Assembly: GCA_963377175.1 (NCBI GenBank)
Contig: CAUJNA010002713.1
Location: forward strand, 535,868 to 599,867
DNA from: Effrenium voratum
Taxonomy: Eukaryota > Sar > Dinophyceae > Suessiales > Symbiodiniaceae
Reading direction: 5' to 3'
DNA: 64,000 bases
Shown one piece after another: positions 10,497-21,372 of this stretch. The position numbers and the translations under genes are program-made. The first letter of the stretch is position 1, and every line of letters begins with the position of its first letter. The notes under the pieces were generated by a model. That model was not told the DNA's origin. It was given only the letters and a program-made list of their open reading frames with translations, and ran no database searches.

Positions 10497-11231
10497 AAAT
10501 ATCTAAAAACCCCAGGGGATGGCTGGCAGCCAAGTCTATCAAGAAGTTGCACGGTGCTGCCAGCTCCAATCGAGAGTGGATGCGAAAGCTCCCTTCCGAT
10601 CGAGTGGACTCCATGCCCCGTGGAGAATCGGAACCTTTGGGCCATCCAAGGCAGAAAGCGCGCCGTAAACTTGGTTTCTGTAACGACCCAAGCGATTCAC
10701 TTTTGGTGAGTGCCATAAATACGAAACATCCGACTTGTACTTGTTTCAACCGAAAAGTTCAAAGATCCAACCAAATTTATAAAAAGCAAACACTCAGACC
10801 TAGGCTTGGTTTCCGGCATCCATTTTTGGGAGAACTACACCTACGTGGATTGACGAAGCATGAAAAACATCAAACTGTCAGATCCACTCGTCTTTTGCTT
10901 TGCCCAGCTTGGGCAGTCCTTTGCTTCCGAATGTTCGGGATCAGCACTGCTTGCCTCTTGGGCTGAAGCCACACATATTTTGGGTCAAGGCAAAGCCTAA
11001 GTTCAAGCGAGAGTTAAATGCAGGGCTTGGAGAAAATACTCATTTTGTAGCAGCTTCCCTTGACATAGGAAAACAATATGGATCCATCCTCTCTCCATGT
11101 CCTGAACACGGGCCATAGACAAATGGGGGTTGATAAAAAAAAAAAAAAACAAAAAACGCTTTACATGGGACGACCATTAGGGAAATCCAAGGATGGTGGA
11201 CGGATTCAAAACTGTCGAGTGTCTTTGCAAC

Positions 11232-11264
11232 CTTCCGCGACTTCTTCTTCTTGTCACCGCTGTC
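11232..11264 (-). CDS. Micro-exon, DSGDKKKKSRK
   Basis: This 33-bp exon has a CAG|G acceptor and a GT donor (AAG|GTTGC). In phase 0 it reads DSGDKKKKSRK. It resembles neighbouring micro-exons in composition and in starting with DS. Confidence 0.45.
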
Positions 11265-11391
11265 CTGCACAAGCAGCATAAAAGGATCACTGCATCGCTT
11301 TGAACTCTGATGCACCGGGAGTATTGAAATTATCATTATCAGGGCATCGTTTGAATCCTGAGGCCCGACATTTGGTAAATGCATGCTTCAC

Positions 11392-11430
11392 AGCGCAAGT
11401 CGCTGCGTCCTCGTCGCTGTCAGAGCTGTC
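11392..11430 (-). CDS. Micro-exon, DSSDSDEDAATCA
   Basis: This 39-bp exon has a CAG|G acceptor and a GT donor (GCT|GTGAAG). It starts and ends at codon boundaries and reads DSSDSDEDAATCA. It fits in frame directly before the exon at 11232-11264. Confidence 0.45.
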
Positions 11431-11579
11431 CTGACAACTTGGCATATGAAAAGGCTGGCATGAATCATTCAACTGTCACACAAGGATAGCAGAAGGTTGC
11501 CACAGGTTCAACAAGCAGGGTTTCCTACCCAGCCTCCAACAAACAAAGACAGTATCACCATCATTTTTCTGGAGGTAGT

Positions 11580-11720
11580 GATTGATCTCTTGAGCAAATG
11601 CTGTAAGCTTTGCTTGGGCCTCCTTTCTCACGGCTGCTCTCAAAGCCTGCCAGGCTGAAACGGAAATCAGTGACCATGGAGCCCTGGATGCTGCGTTGTA
11701 GTCATCACACCCTACCACTA
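11580..11720 (-). CDS. Weak coding-like segment (ALRAAVRKEAQAKLTAF)
   Basis: The minus strand is open for 80 codons over 11476-11718 and includes an amphipathic-looking ALRAAVRKEAQAKLTAFAQE. An AG|G acceptor precedes ALRAAV. Codon use is not GC-ending, unlike the clear exons, so this may be a decayed exon or chance. Confidence 0.2.
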
Positions 11721-12352
11721 GATTTGCCAGACCATGCCAGGCCCAAAACAGGGATCCTTACATGAAAAACACCTGAACATTACCTTGTAAATGGTGGCGT
11801 CCCTTTATTTTGGTGGAAGAAGCCGTGTTTCAAATGGTTGCAACATGTATCTTTTAAGGAGCCCTGCAAAACCATTGAACATCCCCACCCCCCAACCGGG
11901 CAAGAATGGTTGCCCCTCTCCCCTTTTGTCGAACATAACCCTTTCTGTGCTAGCAAAGTTGTTGATTCTCGCAAAAAATGTATTGCTTTACAGGGGGGTT
12001 CCCTTGGCACTGCATCACAGAAACTTGCCAAAGCGCAACTTCCCACAACGATACCCCTCCCTACACATGTTTCACTCATACCTACGACGGGTACTAGTAC
12101 ATTGGTTGAAACGTCCCTTTGCGTAAAGCTCAGCAGGAACACCATGGAGCTGAAATCGATTTGTAGCAGGGCTGTGGGAAATGACCACTTCTGTGATACA
12201 ACAATAAGGGCTTCCAAAACACTAACCCCCCACATAACGGGGGAGATTCCAACTTGTATCACAGTGGGGTAAAACCCCGAGTGATCCCACAACCCCTCGA
12301 TTTGTAGTGTTTCTGACTCTGCACACATGGTCCAGAGGTTTGGCAGGCTCAC

Positions 12353-12395
12353 GCCCGCCTGGCGGGTCACGCCCCTTCCACGTTTCAGACCGATC
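12353..12395 (-). CDS. Short exon with palindromic core (DRSETWKGRDPPGG)
   Basis: GCAG|G acceptor and canonical GTGAGC donor. The peptide is DRSETWKGRDPPGG. The 3' part carries the imperfect palindrome GACCCGCCAGGCGGGCGTGA. Proteins of this composition are not recognisable as a family. Confidence 0.4.
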
Positions 12396-13088
12396 CTGCA
12401 CCTCCAAATGGGGCCTTAATCAGGCCTCTTGTTTTTTTTTTTATCGAATGCCACGAGCTAACACCCGGGGCGAAACAAAACCCTTAACACTAACGACGGA
12501 CATTTCCCAGGTGCAACGTGGCAAAAACCAGACCTGCTCGCTCAACCAAGCCCGGAAAAAGGAGCGGCCAGGTTCTAAAGGCCCTGATAGGCCCACCGTT
12601 TTCGGCTGTCCCCTTGCGAGTTAAACCCAAACGGAATCGGATTCCTAGATCTCTCCGGATTCCTACTTCTGATCGAGTGGGCAAAAAACATGACTTTTTG
12701 TTGGCCACTTGAAGTGAGGTCGTCCCAAAGAGCTTCAAGTGAGCAAGGGTAAATGGTGACCGGACTAGGCCATGTGGACTTGGGCGGCCACGACGCAGCC
12801 AAATGGGTTACATCCGTTGGATTTGAGTGCCCAGTGCCAGAGGGGCTCTGCTATTGTTTTTAAAGGACAGCCCACCCAAACAAAAAGAGATAGACATTTG
12901 CACACACCCGAAAGGACAACAACGTGCTCAAAGTGTAAAGGAAAATGCACCAAACAGAAAAATGCCACGAGAACCAAAGCAGTGGAAAGCCATGAGAACC
13001 ACTGAGTCGATTAGCCAACAAAAACTCACATTTTTAAGCTGGTCTTCCCCCCCGACTTTAGCATCGCAGTTTCGATCCGCAGTGAAAC

Positions 13089-13142
13089 CGTGCCCGCCTT
13101 GGCTTTTGCCTTGGCCTTCGCATCGCTGTCGCTGTCGCTGTC
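13089..13142 (-). CDS. Micro-exon, DSDSDSDAKAKAKAKAGT
   Basis: This exon is exactly 54 bp, in phase 0 at both ends, with a CAG|G acceptor and a GTTTCA donor. It encodes DSDSDSDAKAKAKAKAGT. The donor and the 54-bp phase-0 form are shared with the exon at 14109-14162, suggesting that these exons arose by duplication. Confidence 0.55.
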
Positions 13143-13495
13143 CTGACGTGCCAAAAACGCCATGCGGGTATCCTCGGGAGCAAACACATGTGGGCTTGTC
13201 TCTTTGAGGGTCCCTCTTTACGAGTGTCTTTGAAGGGCAACCAAAGGAAACACCACCTTTTTTTGGGGGGAGGCACCTTAAAAATGACACACCCCTGGGC
13301 CACGTCAGGTCATCGTGGTTCGTTCAGTGCGAAGCCCTGCTTGAAAGCCAAAGGTTCATGACCACTCGAGCACGATTGGCGCCGGTATGCCATTCCGCGA
13401 CAGGAATCTTGATGAATTTACTGGCGGTGTCCGTTCAAACGCTACCGATCCCCAATCTGCAGGTTCCAGCTTGAAAGGGACATGAGGAAAACGGG

Positions 13496-13584
13496 GCTGT
13501 CCTTAGATCCCCTGAAAGTGACTAACTTTTAGTGGGTTAAATGGGCACCAAACCACTAAACCACCTAAAAGTCTAAAAGCCCGA
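13496..13584. mobile_element. A-family element next to a micro-exon
   Basis: It ends directly at the 3' side (minus sense) of the exon at 13585-13637. Confidence 0.65.
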
Positions 13585-13637
13585 AGGCGACTCGGCTGCC
13601 TTGCCTTCTCCTCCGGCTTCTCCTCTTTCTTTGGCTC
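13585..13637 (-). CDS. Micro-exon, EPKKEEKPEEKARQ
   Basis: The acceptor is CCAG|G. The frame reads EPKKEEKPEEKARQPSRL, Lys/Glu-rich. The downstream end is uncertain: GC after EEK, GT after CAGCCGA, or the edge of the A-family repeat that directly follows. Confidence 0.45.
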
Positions 13638-14108
13638 CTGGCGTATGACCCGATTGAAAATGGATCCCTTTTTCACGGGACCTCTCAACATGTTGCTTGT
13701 TTGTTTTGCCTGTGGTGTTCCTTTGAAACCGACTAAGAAAGGGTTACCCTCCAAACAAATGACACGCCCACATAGTAATTGGGGTGGATTCATGGCTGAG
13801 GGTTAACGCATACTTGCTGGGGTCCTCAACTCCTTTGAACAATTGATCACTGACTGTTTGTGGAAGATTGGCTCAGCACGGAAAAGTGGGAAAACAATAG
13901 CCTGAACAAATCGGCTTGGGACAAGCAAGTACATGGAAGCAAGTACATGGACGCATAAAAGCTTCTCCAGAAAGAAACTAAGTCAAGATGCAAGAAGAAA
14001 CAACAGCAAATCATGCTAATCAGCATGACTACCATTTTAAGAGGATATACCCTGTACTTGCAAAAGAAACCCCCATTTGCTCCGACCCCACCCAAAAGTC
14101 TCCGAAAC

Positions 14109-14162
14109 CCTTCGCGCTTCGGCGATTCGCGGATTCGCCTCTGAGCTGGAGCTATCCTTGGC
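14109..14162 (-). CDS. Micro-exon, AKDSSSSEANPRIAEARR
   Basis: This exon is 54 bp, phase 0 at both ends, with a GCAG|G acceptor and a GTTTCG donor. It encodes AKDSSSSEANPRIAEARR. Same architecture as 13089-13142. Confidence 0.55.
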
Positions 14163-14567
14163 CTGCATCCGGACGGAATGGCTCGGCCGTGATCGACCTT
14201 GTGTAGGTTTCGTGGCACGCGCATTTGAGTCAAAATCAAAACCTGGTACAAAAATGGTCGATCCCCAGAACCATGCTTCAAGAATTCAGGCAGACTCCCG
14301 CAACTATTTCCGGCTGGGACTGGCGTAATTCACCTTCACCTGCCCGAATCGGTTTTGAGCAATGCCCAAGACATGGGCAGAATGTTGCAATTGGCGCCAA
14401 GGTCTTTTTGGCCGTTGATTCTACAGGGAAACTCAACAAGATAGGGAGCAGGGCGTGCCTCGGGTAGTGCGGGGGTGTGGGATACCCCACTGGGATGCCC
14501 TGAAGGAGCAATAGGTCCTTAGACATTTTGTAGGTTGAGTGGACCAGAGGAGTCATTTGGCCATGGG

Positions 14568-14700
14568 TCAACATCCAAATCCTACCCCCAGTGAACATCC
14601 AAATCAACACCCCCTCAAAAATAGCTTCTAACATGGGTGGTGCACCGTGCACCTGCCAACCAAAATGGGATCAACCACAACGGTTTTGACCACCGCCACT
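14568..14700. mobile_element. G-family element, diverged
   Basis: GGCCATGGGTCAACATCCAA..AGTGAACATCCAAATC..GGGTGGTGCACC. Confidence 0.65.
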
Positions 14701-14756
14701 TTCCAGATCGAAGGTTCGGAAGCTGTACCAAGAACGCCTCACCCATCGGCTTACTC

Positions 14757-14900
14757 CTACTGTGGATGGTTGCGAAATCCATCCGTTTCGCACCACCTAA
14801 GGCCTAAGAATCCCTGGAATGATTCGATTCCAGCCTAATCCCAACACACCATGCTTGCCGTGGTTTCAATTTGGTGCAGGATTTCGTCCAACAGTATCGT
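14757..14900. mobile_element. C-family element
   Basis: CTACTGTGGATGGTTGCGAA to GGATTTCGTCCAACAGTAT. Confidence 0.7.
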
Positions 14901-15000
14901 TCCTTGATAAGGCTTCTTCCCCGAGCGCCTTTGGCGACTTTGGGGACGCTGGTAGGACCTCCCTCGCCTCTCACTGCCCCAAAACCCGCCGATCGCCAGC

Positions 15001-15023
15001 CTGCGGCTTGGCTTCATCGTCAC
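15001..15023 (-). CDS. Possible micro-exon (DDEAKPQ)
   Basis: A 23-bp candidate with an AG|G acceptor and a GC donor. It reads DDEAKPQ after the two first bases. It fits the neighbouring acidic/basic exons, but is too short to be sure. Confidence 0.25.
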
Positions 15024-15113
15024 CTCAGCGAAAGACGGGGCAAGCCTCCTGTGGCGAGGAGAGGGGTTTCGCAGGGTGTGCAATGGTCCTAGATGTATGT
15101 ATGCTGAATATTG

Positions 15114-15215
15114 CTGTGGCTCAAAATCAACTAACTAGGGCAAACTGCAGGTTGTAGTCTTTGGTTCCATTAGCCAAGGTGCCTTTTTAGCACCAACATT
15201 TTGAGCCACAAACAT
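15114..15215. mobile_element. F-family element, GTGGCTCAAAA subtype
   Basis: GCTGTGGCTCAAAA to TTTTGAGCCACAAACA are inverted repeats. Confidence 0.7.
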
Positions 15216-15875
15216 ATCATCTATACGCGCTTCAAACACTCATTATCCACTTACGCATTGCACATAACCTAGATATCTTGGGTGTACGGGGATATACTCT
15301 GCACAACCCCATCCCCTTACGACTCGCGACTTGAAAGGACCCTCGTCTGGATTCCTAGAAGAATGACCTTCCTCGCGATTCCATCCCAGGATCTCGTTGG
15401 ACGGCTTCTCCACTTAAAAGTTTCCCGGTGGTTTGCAGGATACTTGACCACATTACAAGCTAGAACGCTTAACCCGGGCGAAGAAACAGTACGCTGGTTA
15501 TGCCCACGTGATCAACGCTGACCGTTGTTTCAAGCCCAAACACCAGGTGAGATCAATATTAAACGCTTGGTTTTGGATATGCAGTTGCGCAACGGCGTCC
15601 TACAGGAAGCCGCCCATAGCCCCTGCTTAACAATGAGAGCAGGATACGTTCCGATGCGTTCCCACCCTGGGTATGGATTTGCAGAGAACCGACTGCTTGT
15701 TGCAGCCCTCTCAAACTGAACAGAGTGAAACACATCCAAAAACCAACAACACATGATCCAACAACAGCGCAGGATATGGCAAGAATTGAAGCTACGACCG
15801 GGTGAGCTGAATGAAGGGTCACGCCATGAAATCCCCAAGGTGAAGGCGCCGCCGGTGTGTCAACTATATTCGGAC

Positions 15876-16008
15876 ATACTGTGGATGGTTGCGAAATCTA
15901 TTTTGCACCAAAGAAACCCTGGTTTCAGGTACGATTCCCCAAAACCAACAAGCAATGGTTTCAATCATGGTTTCTTGGGTGCGAACGGATTTCACCCATC
16001 CACCCTAG
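15876..16008. mobile_element. C-family element
   Basis: ATACTGTGGATGGTTGCGAA to ACGGATTTCACCCATCCACC. Confidence 0.7.
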
Positions 16009-16698
16009 TTCGCCAAGAACCATCTCCTAGAGCCAATGCTCATTAAAGCCAAACCCTCCGCGACAATCTTTTTTATGAGCACTAGCTGCTCTGAAGTGAG
16101 CTTCTTTCATGCCATTCGAAGGCCCTGGGCTCACCTAAGGGGGATGAAAACCCGGTCCCCAACCCCATTTGAGGAAATGTCTTCCCCTTTAAAAGCGAAA
16201 TGGCTCACCATAAATGGAGATCTCGAGGTCGAAATCCCAACCCCAAAGCCGTGGGATTGGGGAGGTCCTTAGGACCTTTCCCACCTTGGCATACAAAGAT
16301 GCTCGTTGAACGTAAGAGTGACCCCCCTTTGATTTGAGTGAGAAATCTGCCGCAACGACTTGAACATCTGAATCCTGCGGCGTCATGCAAAGGCTGACTA
16401 TGTGTGCGTGTTTGTGCCACCCTCCTTCAGGTGTTCAAAGGCACAACTTCCACCCATATCCACCCTATGGGTGAAGGGGGTGGCAGGTCCCGCGGTACCT
16501 ACTCCACTCTTCCCCACAGAAGAGGCAATGAACATGTACACCCCTGCAAAATAACATGGAACCCAACTTCCTCAAAAACTGATGTAGTCTTTTTGTTTCT
16601 CTTAAGTTGTATTCTACGTAGTCTGCAGGGGGGTAAATAAAAATCCCGGGATGGAAAAACGTCCGTTCCGATTCAGGAATTGGGGGGTCATCAAGTTC

Positions 16699-16725
16699 TG
16701 CCAAGCCGCTGTCTTTCTTTTCCGC
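16699..16725 (-). CDS. Micro-exon, AEKKDSGLA
   Basis: A 27-bp phase-0 exon with a GGCAG|G acceptor and a GA donor. It reads AEKKDSGLA. The frame stays open downstream (..ELDDPPIPESE), so the end may be later. Confidence 0.4.
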
Positions 16726-17040
16726 CTGCCAACAGCTCGGCGACAATGGCGGTCACCAGTCCCCACCCAAAAGTTGCAATTTGCCGGTGTCCTGAAAATA
16801 GACATTCAAAAACCCCCCTCAGTTCCTGAGTGGCCGAATCAGTCCAAACTGTTGATGTACCACTAGAATGGTCCAAGCCCAAAAAACTCAAAGTCCAGAA
16901 ACTCAGGGAGTGAGATCTTGTGCAGGGGGGCGGGGATCCCGCATTCCATGAACAAACAAGTCTTCCCACAATGGAACCAACAACGAAATTCAAGGGCCCT
17001 CCCTCAATTCCATTTTTGAGGGACTCCGTGCCTCCTTTTC

Positions 17041-17079
17041 ATCATCCGAGTCTTTGTCTTCTTTCGCCTCTGCCTTTTC
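17041..17079 (-). CDS. Micro-exon, EKAEAKEDKDSDD
   Basis: A 39-bp phase-0 candidate with a TGAG|G acceptor and a GA donor. It reads EKAEAKEDKDSDD and stays open to EKEARSP. It is the most upstream clear member of the acidic/basic micro-exon series seen from 9 to 17 kb. Confidence 0.45.
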
Positions 17080-17598
17080 CTCATGTCGCACATGTCTGCT
17101 TTCAAATCCAGTTGCGTCAAGTCAGGCTTTTTAGGAAGAGGCCCGCAGGCTGGACCTGCGCCAGTCATGAGTCATGCTGATGTTTCCCTCCAATTTGCAT
17201 CCAAAAGGTCGTGCTCAGAGGAAAAGCAATGGCCAGCGAGAAAAAACACGAGGCGACCTTTTCGGAGTTGACTTTCATGTTGACCCCGCAATATGGGGGG
17301 TTCCCCTGCAAAATATATATTCCCCCTATTCTGTTTCTGCGGTTGATTAATATGGGGTCAACATTAAAGGGAACCCCCCCCCCAAGAAACGTTGTTGGGT
17401 ATCATGTCCTTCTGAAAACCTTCCAAAGCGCAGAGTCAAACCCATGAGTTAAGAGCTGAGCCCTGCTGGAGCTAAGCGCTGTGCAGAGGCGGCATCGTCG
17501 CCTGCGAGACGGCAAGCTCTTGTGGGACCCATCGGGCCCGAGAAATCCTTTTTCTCTCTAAACATCACCCCACCGAAAGGAACGGTGGTTTACTTGCA

Positions 17599-17737
17599 AT
17601 ACTGTGGATGGTTGAGATCGAAATCCATAAAACGCACCACCGACATGAAACCAAAAGCCAAGCAACGCTACGGTTTCAAGTTTCAACCACACTCTCAAAG
17701 TGGTTCTTTTTGTGGATTTCGATCCCATCCACAGCAT
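17599..17737. mobile_element. C-family element with possible TTGCA duplication
   Basis: ATACTGTGGATGGTTGAGAT to GATTTCGATCCCATCCACAG. TTGCA occurs at both junctions. A related end fragment lies at 17944-18005. Confidence 0.75.
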
Positions 17738-18306
17738 TGCAAGTGAAGCAACCACAAGCCATGGTTGAACTTCCAGGGCTTCCTTTGTCTGGGGGCATCC
17801 GAAACCCGAAACCCACTTCGAACCTGGGAGTCGGCGAAATTTTTGCACCACCAGTCCTGAACAAAACCAACAAAAATAACCCTGGATGCAAAGAAGACCC
17901 CGGTTCGGCCACACTTTTGGGGCTCTAAAAAACCTACCCCTGTGAATTGGTGCGAAATCCGCGCGTCTCGCACCACCGTTCAGAAACCATGGGTACACCA
18001 TTGCTTACTCGTTTCTGGGGCTGCGCTCTTACGCCCTCCGAGAGTCATGGCTGAATATGTTTTCAACGTACCCCGCAACCCCATTCATTCATTCTCTGGG
18101 CCCTTGCAGTGAAATGAAGACACTTGCCACAAGATTCGAAGTCTGCTGAGTGGTAAACCAACCTCACACCGAAGCTACTGCATAGGTCTTCAGCCACCTG
18201 TTTCCCGGATTCCCCTCCAAACCGCAGTTGTGCAAACATGTTAAACCGATTGACTTTTGATTCTACCAAGACGGTAAAGCTTCGTGCTATAACCCCGAAG
18301 AAACCT

Positions 18307-18411
18307 GGCTGTGGGTCAAAAATAGGTACCCCAAATGGAACCCTAGTAAGTGGAAACATGGACCAAATTGTGCGGTTTTTCTGGTAGTTTAATTTGGACC
18401 CATACCCACCT
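18307..18411. mobile_element. F-family element
   Basis: GGCTGTGGGTCAAAAATAGG to AATTTGGACCCATACCC. A left-end fragment follows at 18498-18522. Confidence 0.65.
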
Positions 18412-18667
18412 GATAAAACTAACCTCCTGAACATTGCAACTTGTCAATGTGCCTTATGGTTTTCTTTCCCCTATGGTTTCCCCTAAATCATCCTATTTGG
18501 CTGTGGGTCAAAAAAAGGTACAACCTCCTGACTGCCCAAAAGCCATCCAGCACCAGCAACAAAAGGAGTCATGTAAAAAAACAAAAACGAAAACGTGGGA
18601 TCTCCTGACATGTATGCAAGACCAATGACAAAACGTTCCAAGAAGCGAAAAGCAAAATTACAAAACC

Positions 18668-18747
18668 TAGGACCAGCAGGGATTGAACCTGCAACCTCCC
18701 ACGGCCGGTGTAGGCGGGCGGGCGCGCTGCCATTGCGCCATGGCCCC
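18668..18747 (-). tRNA. tRNA-like gene, anticodon undetermined (enlarged anticodon loop)
   Basis: On the minus strand GGGGCCA pairs with TGGTCCT as a 7-bp acceptor stem. GCGC/GCGC forms the D stem and GCAGG/CCTGC a perfect T stem around TTCAATC. A-box TGGCGCAATGG and B-box GGTTCAATCC are intact, and a TTTT run follows. CCCGC/GTGGG can form the anticodon stem, but encloses 15 nt instead of 7. That is consistent with an 8-nt insertion or intron, or with degeneration. If the intron lies after position 37 the anticodon would be GCC (Gly), and other folds give TAC (Val). The ORF overlapping it (..WRNGSAPARLHRP..) is the typical false protein produced by a tRNA. Confidence 0.7.
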
Positions 18748-18826
18748 TTCATCCCATGTTCGCGTGCAATCCTAAAAGGAAAACGGACCTAAACCAGCAA
18801 ATTGTTAAGCACACTCAAGTTGACAG

Positions 18827-18954
18827 GTGGCGCTTTTGTCCTCGTCAAGCGATGCTGGGGCTCAGCTGGGTCCAAAGGCTGGCGAGACTCAGAAACAGCA
18901 GCCCCAGGACCCAGCAACGGCTGAGCTGCAGCAGCAGCTGCTCCTGGCCACAGG
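18827..18954 (+). CDS. Possible Gln-rich exon
   Basis: The plus strand has an ACAG|G acceptor and a GT donor (CAGG|GTGTG). It is open in the entry frame, including GETQKQQPQDPATAELQQQL. The composition is natural for a disordered or coiled-coil protein. The minus strand also offers a Leu-rich frame with an AG|G acceptor and a stop at 18845. I prefer plus on composition only. Confidence 0.35.
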
Positions 18955-19675
18955 GTGTGTCACAGTTTTTTTTTTCTTCTTCTGAAAGCCCACATTTCTC
19001 CTTGAAGCATCGTCCCACGAAAGGGACATTTTGGCAACGCAACCCTGCCGCCGACAACGCGCTGGACCCTCCTCAGCAAACAGCAAGACATCCTCAAACT
19101 CACCCTCTCAAAAAGTCAAAGTATGTGTTGACAACCCCTTGAATTGCTCACTTGACTGGTGGCAGTTTGAAAAGGGATATCGCACTCTGCAAGACAACAT
19201 TCCCAAACGCCCAAGGATAAAGATCCATCCAACGCATAGCAGCTCATAATTACGCACCTTGCCTTGCCATGGTTGTTAAGGTTCCTTTCCAGGTGTGCAC
19301 CAGAAATTACATGTTCAGATTGTGCTTTAAAACAAGTCAGTCTTGTTGGGCGTGTTGGATTTGCGGAATGTTGAGCCAAGCTCCTCCTCAAAGGTGCCTT
19401 CCGTGCCCCGAATACCAAAGCCGGGTGGCTCGTCTTTTAGACCCCCATTTCCCTTTTTTATGCCAAAAAGGGCCAGCTAGTATTAAAATCGTCCACTCAA
19501 CTGGGTCGCTCGAATTTTTAGCCCCCCGAACGAGCCAAATGCCGTGATCGACCTTTAGGGCCAGTTGTTTCCAAAGCCAAAGCCATGCAAAGGAAAGGCC
19601 GGATAGCCCGCTATCTACTTGGGACCACTCCTAAACCTCATCCAGGAGTCCAGGCTTCTCGGTCGCGAAATCTGC

Positions 19676-19790
19676 GAAGCCCTGCTAAAAGTGTTTAACT
19701 TTTAGTGGTTTCGTACGGAAAACCCGAATTCGGTGGATCAAAAAGTTGTTCAGTCCTAACAGCCCTTGGCAAAATGCGCCAAAGGCTTGA
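19676..19790. mobile_element. B-family element
   Basis: GTTTAACTTTTAGTGGTTTC..AAAGTTGTTCAGTCCTAACAG-type blocks, ending GCGCCAAAG. Confidence 0.7.
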
Positions 19791-20144
19791 GTGTGTTTCA
19801 GGCAAGGAGCTTTGATTGCTTGCGCTGAGATCCCGTTCCACAAAGACATCCCGGCGTGAACCCCTGTTTTTTTTCTTCTTCTTTTTTTCCGCATGGGATT
19901 GGACATGGACTCCGTTTGGACCCAAATATGGGCTGCCAATGTCAAGACTTGACGTGGGGTCCCAAAATGGGGGTACCAAAGAAACACGCGGCTTTCCTTC
20001 TGTTAAACCTACCCTAAGAAAGGTGCCCTCTAAAGACACACCCCTAAAGATCCCTTTTGGTGGGGTGATGTTCAAGGGGCTGTAGGGAACCTTGGCGTAG
20101 CGGGGCCGACGGTGCAACTGAGTGTTTCAATCTCACCCAAACTT

Positions 20145-20271
20145 CTAGGTCCTCCAGTGGAGAGCTTAGAATAAGGGGACCCGATCTTTTTTCTTCTGCT
20201 ATAGTCTATTTTCGTAGGGGAACCCTCCCAACCAAAAACGGGGTTAAAATGGGCACGACTGGGGGACCTAG
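20145..20271. mobile_element. D-family element, full length
   Basis: Both TIRs and the core are present. ACTT flanks both ends, a possible 4-bp target duplication. Confidence 0.75.
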
Positions 20272-20410
20272 ACTTGCTCCAGCCGGAAATGAGGGCATAA
20301 CCCCTAGACACAATCCCTGGTGGTTTGGCTCGCCACTTCCAAAACCGAACTAATTCTCACTCAGCGGAAACCGCCAAAAACATGGGCCCAATGTGGTATC
20401 GCCTTCTTTC

Positions 20411-20512
20411 ACTTCCTGAGTGGGTTGGCCAAGTCCAAACTTGTTGGTTGCAACTGCCAGTGCCTTCCAAAAAACAACGCAAATGCTTAAAGTCAAGGCA
20501 CTCAGGAAATGA
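20411..20512. mobile_element. I-family element (CTTCCTGAGTGG..)
   Basis: TTTCACTTCCTGAGTGG to CACTCAGGAAATGAG; TIRs about 14 bp. Copies also at 4640-4742, 16819-16916, 38996-39094, 49740-49853, 55938-56038; fragments at 32204-32232 and 56310-56380. Confidence 0.75.
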
Positions 20513-21265
20513 GCTTTACGCTCCGGCGCCGGCACGTACCGCAGATCCAAAAAGGAACCGGCAGTACTTTAAACCAACGGATGGGCCAAGCAACACCAAG
20601 GACACCGCGGCGCAAACATTCCCGTCCATGGCCCCTGAAAAATCCTGAACTAGTTGCGATGCATGACATAAGCTCCAGGAGGAAGCCGCCTACCCCGTGA
20701 AAACCTGAAGGGTTGTGTCCAGTGCGTTCTTAGAAGAACATCTGGGTGCTAAATAGGGGCCCTGGAAAAAAAAAGAGCAATGACCCATGCAAGAATGGCT
20801 TCCGTTTGGCTAATATTGCGTCCACTACCCCCCAAAGTCACTTTTTTCATGAGGGTTCATGCGATATACAACAACTATTCACTTATCTTCAGGGGCATCC
20901 GGCCTGCGGCGTGTGCGCCACACCTGGCCGGCTGATCCAAGCACACCCCTGCAAATTGACACGGGACCCTCTTGTCTGCAGGGGAGTAAGGTTGACCTTG
21001 AATTTTTGGGCAACCAGAAGTTGTTTAAGCCCTTGCTTGATTGAAAGCGGATAGGTGTACTGAAAAGCTCACTTCCGATCAAGTGGATGGGCCAAACAAC
21101 TCGCCGGACTTTGACTTTGCCCACTAAAATGGCAACACCACACCCCAAAAAGCGACGATGTTCAGTCCGAAACGCAGCTCACAGAGTGAGTCAGCCCCTG
21201 AGCTGGTCCGCCTAAACTGCCGTGCTGAATGGCTACTCAACATGACCCGGTACATTCTACCTTGG

Positions 21266-21372
21266 TTGCTGTAACGACCCCCTGCAAAAAGTGGACTTCA
21301 CTTTTGGGGGGTTTTAGTACGGAAAACACAGTTTTTTCCCCCAAAAGTTATTCAGTCTAAAGATCCAGCCCG
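21266..21372. mobile_element. J-family element (TTGGTTGCTG..GTCTAAAGATCC)
   Basis: Blocks: TTGGTTGCTGTAACGACCCC, ACTTTTGGGGGGTTTTAGT, AGTCTAAAGATCCA.CC.AATAGC. Copies also at 3798-3912, 37039-37145, 43545-43640, 50361-50445, 54988-55090. Confidence 0.7.

Noticed and set aside
18483..18752. 89-codon minus ORF with WRNGSAPARLHRPWEVAGSI
   Set aside because: This is the well-known false protein from a tRNA gene, and the tRNA fold is present.
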